Shown here in pieces: positions 17,239 through 25,454 of a stretch of 64,000 nucleotides of DNA. A model generated the notes under the pieces. The model worked only from the letters and a program-made list of their open reading frames with translations. It did not search any database and had not been told where the DNA came from. The stretch is taken from contig NZ_BMNI01000011.1 in NCBI RefSeq assembly GCF_014646375.1, positions 1 through 64,000 of the forward strand, read 5' to 3'. Numbering within the stretch: position 1 is the stretch's first letter; each line of letters opens with the position of its first letter. The position numbers were made by a program, and so were the translations under genes. The stretch is from Nocardioides phosphati (GTDB lineage Bacteria > Actinomycetota > Actinomycetes > Propionibacteriales > Nocardioidaceae).

Positions 17239-17303
17239 CGGGCGCCCAGCCATGGGCCGGGCACCGCGCCCAGCACGCGGCCGCGCTTGGCAGGATGCTC
17301 GCC

Positions 17304-18197
17304 ATGACTGTCGCCCGGAACCTCACCGTCACGACGCCCGACGGTGTGACCCTCGCTGTCCAGGACCACCCGGGACCGGGGCCGACCATCGTCGCCGTGC
17401 ACGGCTACCCCGACGACCACCACGTCTGGGACGGCGTGGTCGCCGAGCTCACCGAGCGCTTCCGCGTCGTGACGTACGACGTGCGCGGCGCCGGCTCCTC
17501 GTCCACTCCGTCGGGGCGGCGGTCCTACCGCATCGACCGGCTGGCGGCCGACCTCGGAGCCGTCATCGACCACGTCGCCGGCGACGAGCCCGTTCATCTG
17601 CTGGCCCACGACTGGGGCTCGATCCAGACGTGGGGCCTGGTGACCGACCCCGCGTGGAGCAGCCGCCTGCTCTCCTACAGCTCGATCTCCGGGCCTGACC
17701 TGGACATGGTCGGTGTGTGGCTGCGCGGCCTCCGCGAGCGCCCGCGGGCCATCGCGCGCCAGCTGCTCGACTCCTACTACGTCGCGCTCTTCCAGCTGCC
17801 CGCCGTGCCCGAGGCGGTGATCCGCCTCGGCGTGCTCGACCGGTTCGTGCGCCACTCGGCACGCCACGGGCTGCCGAAGGACGCGGTCGTCCGTGACCGC
17901 AGCCGCTCCGACGCCGAGGCCGGCCTGGCCCTGTACCGCGCGAACTTCCTCCCCCGGCTCGCGCGCCCGCGCCCCCGGCGTACGACGGTGCCGGTGCAGG
18001 TCCTGGCGCCGACCGACGACCTCCACGTCGACTCCGAGATGCAGCGCACCGCGCCCGCCCCGTGGTGCGAGTCGCTGGCCACGCTGGAGATCCCGGGCAA
18101 CCACTGGGTCGTCGAGCACTCCCCCGCGCTCGTCGCCGGCCACGTCGCCCGGTTCATCGACGAGATGACCGGCAAGGCCGACGTCGCCCTCTTCTGA
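17304..18197 (+). CDS. alpha/beta hydrolase, EphD N-terminal-like
   Basis: 297 residues. Canonical alpha/beta-hydrolase motifs: oxyanion HGYPDDHHVWD near residue 37, YDVRGAGSS near 67, nucleophile Asp in HDWGSIQTW near 108, and a C-terminal His in NHWVVEH near 275. An Asp nucleophile fits epoxide hydrolases and dehalogenases better than esterases. The sequence closely follows the hydrolase half of mycobacterial EphD, but the C-terminal short-chain dehydrogenase half of EphD is absent. ATG 17304 is preceded by CAGGAT at 7 nt, so a leaderless mRNA is possible. It is convergent with the acyl-CoA synthetase gene, from which a hairpin separates it. Confidence 0.88.
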   Translation: MTVARNLTVTTPDGVTLAVQDHPGPGPTIVAVHGYPDDHHVWDGVVAELTERFRVVTYDVRGAGSSSTPSGRRSYRIDRLAADLGAVIDHVAGDEPVHLLAHDWGSIQTWGLVTDPAWSSRLLSYSSISGPDLDMVGVWLRGLRERPRAIARQLLDSYYVALFQLPAVPEAVIRLGVLDRFVRHSARHGLPKDAVVRDRSRSDAEAGLALYRANFLPRLARPRPRRTTVPVQVLAPTDDLHVDSEMQRTAPAPWCESLATLEIPGNHWVVEHSPALVAGHVARFIDEMTGKADVALF

Positions 18198-18211
18198 GGC
18201 CGGGACGGCAG

Positions 18212-18243
18212 CGGCCCGGCCCCACCGAGGTGGGACCGGGCCG
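18212..18243. terminator. bidirectional hairpin terminator
   Basis: CGGCCCGGCCCCAC and GTGGGACCGGGCCG form a 14-bp stem with one mismatch and a CGAG tetraloop, between the convergent hydrolase and acyl-CoA synthetase genes. Confidence 0.75.
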
Positions 18244-18269
18244 GCCGGGCGTAGCGCGGGCTGATCGGG

Positions 18270-19820
18270 TCAGCGCGGGAGCTCGCGCTTGAGGATCTTG
18301 CCGGTGGCGGTCATCGGGAGGGACTCCACGATCTCGACGACGCGGGGGTACTTGTACGCCGCCATCTGCTCCTTGCCCCAGGCAACGAGCTCCTCGGGCG
18401 TGGCGCTGGCGCCGGGCTTGAGGATGACGAACGCCTTGACCTCCTCGCCGTGGCTGTCGTGCGGGACGCCGATCACGGCGGCCAGCGAGATCGCCGGGTG
18501 CGAGAGCAGGACCTCCTCGATCTCGCGGGGGTACACGTTGAAGCCGCCGCGGATGATCATGTCCTTGGAGCGGTCGACGATGAAGTAGTAGCCGTCCTCG
18601 TCCTTGCGGGCGAGGTCGCCGGAGCGGAACCAGCCGTCCTTGATCGCCTCGGCCGTCGCCTCGGGGCGGCCGTAGTAGCGCTTCATGATGTTGTGGCCCT
18701 TGATCGCGATCTCACCGACGGCGCCGACCTCGGTCACCTCGGACCAGTCGTCGTTGATCAGCTTGACCTCGATGCCCCAGATCGGGGTGCCGATCGAGCC
18801 CGGCTTGTTGGGCTTGCTCGGGTCGCCGAAGGTCGCCACCGGCGAGGTCTCCGAGAGGCCGTAGCCCTCGAGGATCTGCACGTGCAGGCGCTCCTTGGTC
18901 TCCTTGATGATCTCGACGGGCAGCGCCGCGCCGCCGGAGACACCCATCCGGAGGTTCTTGGCGATGCGGTCGACGTCGACCTCGTCGGTGAGCGCCTGGA
19001 GCAGCCCCCACCACATCGTCGGCACGCCGGCGAAGAAGGTGATCTCCTCGGTCTCCATCAGCTGCACGACCTGCGCGGCGTCGAAGCGCGGCACGAGGTA
19101 CAGCGTGGCGGCCATCGAGAAGCCCGCGTGCATCTGCACGGTCGCGCCGAAGGTGTGGAAGAGCGGCAGGCAGAGGATGTGGGAGTCCGCCGCCGGACGG
19201 CTGTTGAAGAGCCGGTTGCTCGTCACGACGTTCATGGTCGTGTTGGCGTGGCTGAGCTCCGCGCCCTTCGGCTTGCCGGTCGTGCCGGAGGTGAAGAGGA
19301 TGACCGCGGTGTCGGAGGCCTCGCGCACGACCGAGTCGAAGACCGGGCTCTTGCCGGCCAGGGCCGAGCCCATCGTCTCGGCACCCTCGATCGGGCTGGG
19401 CGCCGCGGGGTCGGCGGTGATGAGGAAGAAGCTCTCCACCCCGTCGACGGCCTGCGCGGCCTTGAACCCCTCCTCGCCCATCGGCAGGTCAGGGGTGCCC
19501 TGGAAGCAGAAGTACGCCTTGACGTCGGCCTCTTCCAGGTGGAAGGCGATCTCGCGGTCCTTGAGCAGGACGTTGAGCGGGACGACGACGCCGCCGGCCT
19601 TGAGGATGCCGTAGTAGACGATCGGGAAGTACGGCAGGTTCGGGCAGCTCAGCGCCACCTTGTCGCCCGGCTGGATGCCGCGCTCGACCAGCAGGTTGGC
19701 CACCTGGTTGGCGGCGCCGTTGACCTGCGCGTAGGTCAGGCGCGTGGGCCCCAGGACGAGGGCGTCGCGATCCGGGTAGTTGCGGGCGGAGTCCTCGAGG
19801 AGGAAGGAGAGGTTCAGCAT
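18270..19820 (-). CDS. long-chain fatty-acid--CoA ligase (AMP-binding)
   Basis: 516 residues, an ANL-superfamily acyl-CoA synthetase that activates a carboxylic acid via acyl-AMP. The P-loop is LFTSGTTGKPKGAE near residue 175, A5 is EGYGLSETSP near 325, A7/A8 is GWFRSGDLARKDEDGYYF with a following IIRGGFNVYPREIEE, and the catalytic lysine is in TATGKILKREL at the C-terminus. ATG 19820 is chosen because TAGGTT lies 7 nt upstream (leaderless). The substrate chain is not readable. With the upstream aldehyde dehydrogenase it could take an aldehyde to an acyl-CoA. Confidence 0.93.
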   Translation of the reverse strand: MLNLSFLLEDSARNYPDRDALVLGPTRLTYAQVNGAANQVANLLVERGIQPGDKVALSCPNLPYFPIVYYGILKAGGVVVPLNVLLKDREIAFHLEEADVKAYFCFQGTPDLPMGEEGFKAAQAVDGVESFFLITADPAAPSPIEGAETMGSALAGKSPVFDSVVREASDTAVILFTSGTTGKPKGAELSHANTTMNVVTSNRLFNSRPAADSHILCLPLFHTFGATVQMHAGFSMAATLYLVPRFDAAQVVQLMETEEITFFAGVPTMWWGLLQALTDEVDVDRIAKNLRMGVSGGAALPVEIIKETKERLHVQILEGYGLSETSPVATFGDPSKPNKPGSIGTPIWGIEVKLINDDWSEVTEVGAVGEIAIKGHNIMKRYYGRPEATAEAIKDGWFRSGDLARKDEDGYYFIVDRSKDMIIRGGFNVYPREIEEVLLSHPAISLAAVIGVPHDSHGEEVKAFVILKPGASATPEELVAWGKEQMAAYKYPRVVEIVESLPMTATGKILKRELPR

Positions 19821-19843
19821 GCGCCCAAACCTAGGCGACACCT

Positions 19844-19881
19844 GCCGTGGTGGGGATGTGCATCCGCACAAATTCCACGGC
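19844..19881. promoter_or_regulatory. nested dyad upstream of the acyl-CoA synthetase gene
   Basis: Outer arms GCCGTGG/CCACGGC enclose inner arms TGTGC-ATCC-GCACA (19857-19870) with nearly the same centre. The element lies 11 bp upstream of the TAGGTT -10, a typical operator position. The inner arm shares TGCGG-TGCA with the larger operator at 23534. Confidence 0.45.
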
Positions 19882-19922
19882 GGCGACGTCGTACGCCGCG
19901 ACGACCGCAGGGCGCTCGGGAG

Positions 19923-20618
19923 TCAGGAGCCGAGCAGGGGCGCGTCGGGGTCGAGCTCGAGCCCCAGGGTCGCCGCGTGGCGGATCACCATGCCGACGAT
20001 CGTGTCAGTCAGCAGCCGCTCGAGCGCGTCGGCATCGAGCGTGTGCGCCTCCTCCGAGGCCCAGTACGCCACCGCCGCGCGGACATGGCCGGCGATGCCG
20101 ACGAAGAGCAGGTGCGTGGACGCCGCCTGGCTGGCGTCAAGGGTCATCCCGCGACCCACGGCCACCCCGGCGACGATCTGCTCGAGGAAGCCGGCGTACC
20201 GCGTGGTGGCCCGGTTGAGCTCGCTCTGCTCCCCATCGCCCAGCTCGCGCTCGACCAGGGCGTGCAGGCTCGGGTTGCCGACGACCCAGTGGACGGTCTC
20301 GCCGACGAGCGAGTGCGCCACGGCGTACAGCGTCTGGGTGAGGTCGACCGGCCGGGTGATCAGCGCGAACGCCTGCTCGAGCACGTCGGCCTGCACCGCG
20401 CGGGTGAGCTGCAGCCGCCCGCCGAAGTGACGCTGGACGACGGTGCGCACGAGGCCGACCCGCTCGGCGACGTCGTGGAGCCGGAGCTCCGCGCCGGGAG
20501 GCGCCTCGGAGACGACCGCGATCGCCGCGTCGAGGATCAGGCGGCGCCGCTGCTCGCGGTGCTCGTCCCAGCGCGTGTTGCGGCCGTCGCGGATGCGGGA
20601 GGGGACGGCAGGGGGCAC
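19923..20618 (-). CDS. TetR/AcrR family transcriptional regulator
   Basis: 231 residues. The N-terminal 60 residues carry a TetR helix-turn-helix: RRLILDAAIAVVSE, LRLHDVAERVGLVRTVVQRHF. The C-terminal ligand domain is helical and not assigned. The GTG start has CAGACT 7 nt upstream, suggesting a leaderless transcript. It is placed 40 bp after the aldehyde dehydrogenase and 102 bp before the acyl-CoA synthetase, all on the same strand. It is the natural candidate to bind the operators at 23534-23562 and 19844-19881. Confidence 0.88.
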   Translation of the reverse strand: MPPAVPSRIRDGRNTRWDEHREQRRRLILDAAIAVVSEAPPGAELRLHDVAERVGLVRTVVQRHFGGRLQLTRAVQADVLEQAFALITRPVDLTQTLYAVAHSLVGETVHWVVGNPSLHALVERELGDGEQSELNRATTRYAGFLEQIVAGVAVGRGMTLDASQAASTHLLFVGIAGHVRAAVAYWASEEAHTLDADALERLLTDTIVGMVIRHAATLGLELDPDAPLLGS

Positions 20619-20658
20619 GCGCGGAAGTCTGCCACGCGCGCCCCCTCCGTGTGGCCGG

Positions 20659-22389
20659 TCAGCCGCGAAGGGCCGGCGGGAAGATCCTCAGCAGGTTGCC
20701 CCAGCTCCGCTTGCCGCCGTACGCCGCGAGCGCCTTGCCGGACTTCGCCGCGGTCTTGGCGGTGACGAACCAAGGCATCGTGGGCGCCATCGTGAACTCG
20801 CCCTTGAGGTACGAGACCGGGAACGGGTGGAACGGGCCGCTGACCACGGTCTTCTCCGAGCGCGCGATCAGGTGGGTGTTGTGGACGACGCCGATGCCCG
20901 AGCCGACCTGCTCGAGCGTGTGGCCCGGGTAGGCACCCCAGGTCGCACCACCGAGGAGGAAGGCGATGCCGCTCCACACGTTGATGCCCACCGCTCCGTA
21001 GCGGAGGTCGGCGATGAGCTCGTCGAAGCGGGCACCCATCTTCTTGATGTCGCGCGGGTGCACGATCAGCGATCCGCCCAGCGTGCCGTCGAGCCGGTCG
21101 TTGGCGAACGCGACCGCGTTCGTGAGGAACTCCTCGCCCAGGCCGGGCAGCTCCGTGATGCCGAGGACAGCGGCGAAGTACTCACCGTCGTAGAGCTCGG
21201 TCGGACTGTCGTCGCCCAGCGTCACGAGCGTGCAGGAGCCGACCTGCTCGGCGGCGTCGCCGTACGTCGCCCTGGCGCGGTCGATCGACGCCTCCGCGTT
21301 GGGATACCACGGTGCGCGCGGCGCGATCTCGCCGAGGACCGTGCGGATGGCGTCGAGGAACGCGTCCTTCTGGTCCCAGTCGGACGAGATCAGCAGCGCC
21401 TGGCCGCCGATGCAGTTGTGACCGGCGTTGTGCAAGCGCTGCGTGACGACGTGCTCGGCCTGGTAGACGAGGTCGGACTTCGCCCACTTTCCGGGGACCA
21501 CGATGATGGGCGAGACGCCCCCGAGCTCGGAGGTGATCTCCTTGGTCAGCTTCGGGGTGCCCGCCTTGCGGTTCTTCTCCGCGTCCTTGCCGACGCCCCA
21601 CACGATCGCGTCGTGGGTACGCGCCGAGCCGGTGATGTGCACGTGGTTGATGCCCGGGTGCGACGTCAGGTAGCCGCCGACCTCGGCGCCACCGTTGACG
21701 ACGCGGACCAGGTCGGCCTCGATGAGCGGCGCCAGGGCGGCGTCGTACACCGGCTTGAGGTGCTGGAAGGTCGGGTTCAGCTTGATGATCGAGGCGCGGT
21801 TGAAGGCGACCAGTTCGTAGGCCGCGTCGAGCGGCGCGATCGCGGAGATGTTGCCCGCGCCGAGCACGAGGCCGACGCCGTGGGTCTTCTCCGGGGCCTC
21901 GCCAGCGAGGCGGGCACCGAGACCTGCCTCGGCCTTCGCCTGCTCGGCGGTGACGCCGGGCTGCAGCCAGACCTCGGCAACGAAGCCGTTGAAGAGGAGC
22001 ATGTCCTTGAGGTCCTCGGGCAGCACCCGGATCTTGGTCTGACCGGTCACGGTCGTCGAGATCTTGAGGCCGTCGAGGGGCGACTTGCCGGCCGCCAGCT
22101 TGTCGAGCGACGTGGCGTACTCGCCGAACATCGGAGCGGTGGCGGCGGGGCCGGACATCCACTCCTCGCCCTCGTAGGCACCCGACGGCACCTGCTTCGC
22201 GGCGGTGGCGGCACCCGCCCACGTGCCGGCGTTGGCCGCGATCGTCTTCTGCGTGCGGCGCAGGAGGTCGGCGCGCGCGCCCAGGTCGAGCTCGGCCCAG
22301 GTCGCTGCTCCCGTGGCGAGCGCGGCGACGGCTGCGTCGAGCTCCTCCGTGGTCGCGGGAGTCATGTCGTAGTTGGTGTCCAGGCTCAT
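20659..22389 (-). CDS. aldehyde dehydrogenase family protein (long form)
   Basis: 576 residues, about 80 longer than common ALDHs, with a hydrophobic/basic C-terminal tail (AAYGGKRSWGNLLRIFPPALRG). Catalytic Cys is in HNAGHNCIGGQALL (about residue 326), and the general-base Glu is in TKEITSELGGVSP near 288. The cofactor-binding region has GAGNISAIAPLDAAYE and HVHITGSARTHD. It would oxidise an aldehyde to an acid with NAD(P)+. Its ATG overlaps the stop of the DUF2236 gene (TGATG), so the two are translationally coupled. This argues that its substrate is the oxygenase product. Confidence 0.9.
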   Translation of the reverse strand: MSLDTNYDMTPATTEELDAAVAALATGAATWAELDLGARADLLRRTQKTIAANAGTWAGAATAAKQVPSGAYEGEEWMSGPAATAPMFGEYATSLDKLAAGKSPLDGLKISTTVTGQTKIRVLPEDLKDMLLFNGFVAEVWLQPGVTAEQAKAEAGLGARLAGEAPEKTHGVGLVLGAGNISAIAPLDAAYELVAFNRASIIKLNPTFQHLKPVYDAALAPLIEADLVRVVNGGAEVGGYLTSHPGINHVHITGSARTHDAIVWGVGKDAEKNRKAGTPKLTKEITSELGGVSPIIVVPGKWAKSDLVYQAEHVVTQRLHNAGHNCIGGQALLISSDWDQKDAFLDAIRTVLGEIAPRAPWYPNAEASIDRARATYGDAAEQVGSCTLVTLGDDSPTELYDGEYFAAVLGITELPGLGEEFLTNAVAFANDRLDGTLGGSLIVHPRDIKKMGARFDELIADLRYGAVGINVWSGIAFLLGGATWGAYPGHTLEQVGSGIGVVHNTHLIARSEKTVVSGPFHPFPVSYLKGEFTMAPTMPWFVTAKTAAKSGKALAAYGGKRSWGNLLRIFPPALRG

Positions 22390-23507
22390 CAGGAGACCTT
22401 GTCCTTCTGCACGCGGTTACGGATGGTGCCGCCGGTCTCGCCGGCGGTGTCGAAGGCGATGATCTCGTCCTTGTGGTTCTTCTCGTAACCCTTGATCTTG
22501 CCAGCCCTGCGCTCGGCGAGCTGCTCGGCGTAGATCTCGCGCGGGGTCCGCGGGAAGCCGAAGGCCGTGCGCGCGTCGGCGACGTCCCACACGGTCTCCT
22601 CCAGCGGCGCGACGCCCATGACGTACGGCGCCACGATCGGGAAGGTGCGCGGCGTCATGAACTTGACCGCGGCGATCTTGATCGGGCCACCGTGGTGCAG
22701 TGCGGCAAGAGCGGGCTTCATGACGGCGCGGATCGCGACGTCGACGACCGGCGACTGCGGCGTGCCCCCCATCTCGCGCATCCACTGGGGCATCGTGGCG
22801 AGGACGGCACGGCTGGTGAAGGCGTTGACCACGTTACGGATGGGCAGCGGGATCGAGTGCGGCAGCGACGAGCGGTACTGGTTGACGAGAAACTCGAACA
22901 TGTCGAGCGCCGGCTCGGAGGCGACCATCTTCGGGCGGAAGTCCTCGAAGTACTGCACGACCTCGGCACGCGTGCGCGGCATGTTCTCGGTGTCGATCGT
23001 CTGGAACGCCGCGGCGACGGTGCACTCGCGCCAGTACTCGGCCTCGTCCTCCGGCGACAGCTTGCCCGGGCCGAACATCTCGTAGGTGATCAGGATGGAG
23101 TGCCACGCGGTGAGGTGGATCCAGAGCTGGGAGTCGGGGTTGTTGGCCGAGAAGTCCTGGCCGGTCACCGGGTCGGTGCCGATGGCCCGCTTGTGCACCT
23201 TCATCAGGATGTCGGAGGACTTCAGGACCGACTGCGCGTCGCCGTACAGGACGGTCGCGAAGTACTGCATGGTGCGGTCGAAGCGGAGCGGGGTGCGCTG
23301 CTTGACCTGGCCCGACGCCACGACCGCGGCGGCGAGATGCGGGTCGAGGTGCTCGATGGTGACCGCGCGGGCGAAGCCGATCAGGAACGACGTCGGGTAG
23401 ATCCACACCCGCCGCGCGACGGAGTCCGCCGCGAAGAACCCGTTGTCGCGCATCGGCGTGATCGCATCACGCGCCTCGACCGTGTTGCCGGCGTACGCCT
23501 CGGTCAT
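22389..23507 (-). CDS. DUF2236 / MpaB-type oxygenase
   Basis: 372 residues. Belongs to the DUF2236 family, which includes the fungal MpaB oxygenase and latex-clearing protein, heme enzymes that cleave C=C bonds oxidatively. Family residues are visible in MKVHKRAIGTDPVTGQDFSAN near 120 and in DSQLWIHLTAWHSILITYEMFG near 145. No signal peptide or membrane anchor is evident, so it is cytosolic. ATG 23507 has GAGGAG 7 nt upstream. The gene is first in a coupled pair with an aldehyde dehydrogenase and follows a strong operator covering its transcription start. The substrate is unknown. Confidence 0.9.
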   Translation of the reverse strand: MTEAYAGNTVEARDAITPMRDNGFFAADSVARRVWIYPTSFLIGFARAVTIEHLDPHLAAAVVASGQVKQRTPLRFDRTMQYFATVLYGDAQSVLKSSDILMKVHKRAIGTDPVTGQDFSANNPDSQLWIHLTAWHSILITYEMFGPGKLSPEDEAEYWRECTVAAAFQTIDTENMPRTRAEVVQYFEDFRPKMVASEPALDMFEFLVNQYRSSLPHSIPLPIRNVVNAFTSRAVLATMPQWMREMGGTPQSPVVDVAIRAVMKPALAALHHGGPIKIAAVKFMTPRTFPIVAPYVMGVAPLEETVWDVADARTAFGFPRTPREIYAEQLAERRAGKIKGYEKNHKDEIIAFDTAGETGGTIRNRVQKDKVS

Positions 23508-23533
23508 CTGTGTCTCCTCGCCTCGAGCGGTGC

Positions 23534-23562
23534 TGTATGCGGTGCATGACGCACCGCATACA
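23534..23562. promoter_or_regulatory. 12-bp-arm operator before the DUF2236 gene
   Basis: TGTATGCGGTGC and GCACCGCATACA are perfect inverted arms around ATGAC. On the minus strand a TATCTT -10 (23563-23568) abuts the element, so it would cover the transcription start and about +25, a repressor position. The size fits a TetR-type dimer site. Confidence 0.8.
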
Positions 23563-23678
23563 AAGATAAGCGGCACGGAACGACGCGGACACATGTCTGT
23601 GACATGACGTGCAACACATGCGCCGGAGAGGCCGGCGACGCGGGACCCCCTCAGGCGAGGAGCCGGGGCCACGGTGGC

Positions 23679-24563
23679 TCAGAAGGTCTGGCCGGTGAGC
23701 TTCTCGTAGGCCTCGACGTACTTGGCGCGGGTCAGCTCGATCACCTCGGCGGGCAGCGCCGGCGGCTGCTCGCCCGACTTCTTGTCCCAGCCGGACTCGG
23801 CCGAGGTGAGCCAGTTGCGCACGATCTGCTTGTCGAAGCTGGGCTGGGTCTGGCCGGGCCTCCACGCGTCGGCGGGCCAGAAGCGGCTCGAGTCGGGAGT
23901 CAGCACCTCGTCGGCGAGCACCAGCTCACCCGACGCGCCCCGGCCGAACTCGAACTTCGTGTCGGCCAGGATGATCCCGCGCTCGCGGGCGATCTGCTCG
24001 GCGCGGCCGTAGACGTCGAGCGTCGCTGCCCGGAGCGCGGAGGCGTCGGCCTCACCGACGGTGGCGACGACCGCGTCGTACGAGACGTTCTCGTCGTGGT
24101 CGCCGACGGCGGCCTTCGTCGCAGGGGTGAAGATCGGCTCGGGCAGGCGCGAGCCGTCGACGAGGCCGGCCGGCAGCGCGATGCCGCAGACCTCGCCCGT
24201 CGCCTCGTAGTCACCGAGGCCGGAGCCGGTGAGGTAGCCGCGGGCCACACACTCGACCGGGAACATCTCCAGGCTCCGGACGACGACCGCGCGGCCCTTG
24301 ACCGCCTCGGGCACGTCGGTGGAGAGGACGTGGTGCGGCACGCCGAGCGTCTCGAACCACCACAGCGACATCCGCGTGAGGATCTCGCCCTTGTCCGGGA
24401 TCGTGCTCGACAGCACGAAGTCGTACGCCGAGATGCGGTCGCTGGCCACCATGAGCAGGTTGCCGGCGTGCTCGCCCTCGTCGATCCGGTAGAGGTCGCG
24501 GACCTTGCCCGAGTGCAGGTGCGTCGTGCCCGGGATCGCCGGTGCCGGCGGGATGTTCAGCAT
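23679..24563 (-). CDS. purC: phosphoribosylaminoimidazole-succinocarboxamide synthase (SAICAR synthetase)
   Basis: 294 residues, the longer (actinobacterial/yeast-like) form. It condenses CAIR with aspartate using ATP. Motifs: SGKVRDLY near residue 19, [20 protein letters not shown] near 43, [11 protein letters not shown] near 108, [10 protein letters not shown] near 200, and [13 protein letters not shown] near 220. ATG 24563 is preferred over GTG 24569 because TACCCT lies exactly 7 nt before the ATG, in a leaderless arrangement. It is divergent from mhuD across only 40 bp. Confidence 0.98.
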   Translation of the reverse strand: MLNIPPAPAIPGTTHLHSGKVRDLYRIDEGEHAGNLLMVASDRISAYDFVLSSTIPDKGEILTRMSLWWFETLGVPHHVLSTDVPEAVKGRAVVVRSLEMFPVECVARGYLTGSGLGDYEATGEVCGIALPAGLVDGSRLPEPIFTPATKAAVGDHDENVSYDAVVATVGEADASALRAATLDVYGRAEQIARERGIILADTKFEFGRGASGELVLADEVLTPDSSRFWPADAWRPGQTQPSFDKQIVRNWLTSAESGWDKKSGEQPPALPAEVIELTRAKYVEAYEKLTGQTF

Positions 24564-24570
24564 GGGCACG

Positions 24571-24576
24571 AGGGTA
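24571..24576 (-). promoter_or_regulatory. purC -10 element (leaderless)
   Basis: Minus-strand TACCCT, 7 nt before ATG 24563. The divergent mhuD -10 (TAGGCT, 24592-24597) is only 15 bp away, so the two promoters overlap back to back. Confidence 0.5.
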
Positions 24577-24603
24577 GTCGGCGAGGCTGCCTAGGCTGGC
24601 GCC

Positions 24604-24924
24604 ATGTCCGTCGTGAAGATCAACGCCATCCACGTCCCCGCCGAGGCCGGCGCCGAGCTCGAGAAGCGCTTCGCCGCGCGCGCCGGCGCCGTCGAGGGCT
24701 CGCCCGGCTTCCTCTGCTTCCAGCTGCTCCGACCGGTGAGCGGCGACGACCGCTACTTCGTCGTCACGCAGTGGGAGTCGGAGGAGGCGTTCGCCGCCTG
24801 GCGCGACGGCGACGCTCGCGCCGCACACGCCTCAGCCCCGGGCGAGGCGCCCAGGAAGCCGGTCGCCACCGGCGCCGACCTGCTCGAGTTCGAGGTCGTG
24901 CTGGACGTGAAGCCGGCCGGGTAG
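24604..24924 (+). CDS. mhuD: MhuD-type heme-degrading monooxygenase (ABM fold)
   Basis: 106 residues, a single antibiotic-biosynthesis-monooxygenase ferredoxin-like domain. It follows mycobacterial MhuD closely (VVKINAIHVP, ELEKRFA, SPGFLCFQLLRPV, LLEFEVVLDV). The residues known to matter in MhuD are all present at the same numbers: Asn7, Trp66 and His75, the proximal heme ligand. MhuD opens heme to mycobilin and releases iron without CO. The insertion GEAPRK after residue 80 is a minor difference. ATG 24604 is 6 nt after TAGGCT, so the mRNA is probably leaderless. No convincing IdeR box is seen upstream. Confidence 0.88.
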   Translation: MSVVKINAIHVPAEAGAELEKRFAARAGAVEGSPGFLCFQLLRPVSGDDRYFVVTQWESEEAFAAWRDGDARAAHASAPGEAPRKPVATGADLLEFEVVLDVKPAG

Positions 24925-24944
24925 ACCGGCCCCGCGGCGCAGGG

Positions 24945-25433
24945 TCAGCTGAAGTACGCGCGGGTGTCGCGCTCGAGCGCGGCGAAGTCGAGCTTCCGCG
25001 CGACGGCGAAGAGTGCGGTCCGCAGCGGCGCCGGCCCCTTGGGCTCAGCGACGAACTCCCACAGGAACTCGCAGCCGCCACCCGCCGTCGGGGTGACGGT
25101 GTAGCGCTCGCCGAACCGCCGGAACAGCGGCAGGTTGGTCGACACGAACGTGAACGCCGTGACCCGCGTGGCCTCGTCCCAGACGATGTAGCGCTCCTGC
25201 GCGAGCAGGCCGTTGGCGGCCCGGACCTCGCGCAGCGTGCCGACGCCGAACGGGCGCGGCGACTTCCACGTCACCCTGCGCAGCCCGCGGCACCAGTGGA
25301 GCGCACGCTCGCCGTGGAGCTCGTCGAAGACCTCGGCGGCGGACCGCTTCGTCCGGACCGTGAAGCGGTGCGTGAACGGCTGGCCGACCTCGAAGTCGGC
25401 ATCGGCCACGGGCTGGAGCGGGAACGACGGCAT
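24945..25433 (-). CDS. SRPBCC-fold protein (polyketide cyclase/START-like)
   Basis: 162 residues. The pattern FTVRTKRSAAEVFDELHG, then LHWCRGLRRVTWKSPRPFGVGTLREVR, then ERYTVTPTAGGGCEFLWEF matches SRPBCC proteins, which have a deep hydrophobic pocket for lipids or polyketides. There is no signal peptide. The function is unknown. It lies 21 nt downstream of a TetR regulator in the same direction, so it is probably co-transcribed with it. It converges on mhuD. Confidence 0.82.
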   Translation of the reverse strand: MPSFPLQPVADADFEVGQPFTHRFTVRTKRSAAEVFDELHGERALHWCRGLRRVTWKSPRPFGVGTLREVRAANGLLAQERYIVWDEATRVTAFTFVSTNLPLFRRFGERYTVTPTAGGGCEFLWEFVAEPKGPAPLRTALFAVARKLDFAALERDTRAYFS

Positions 25434-25454
25434 GACCGCATCCTGTCCTATCGC

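Noticed and set aside
24565..24603. IdeR/DtxR iron box at mhuD
   Set aside because: The AGGCTGCCTAGGCTGG stretch lacks the symmetrical TTAGGTTAGGCTAACCTAA pattern, so iron control is not supported by the sequence.
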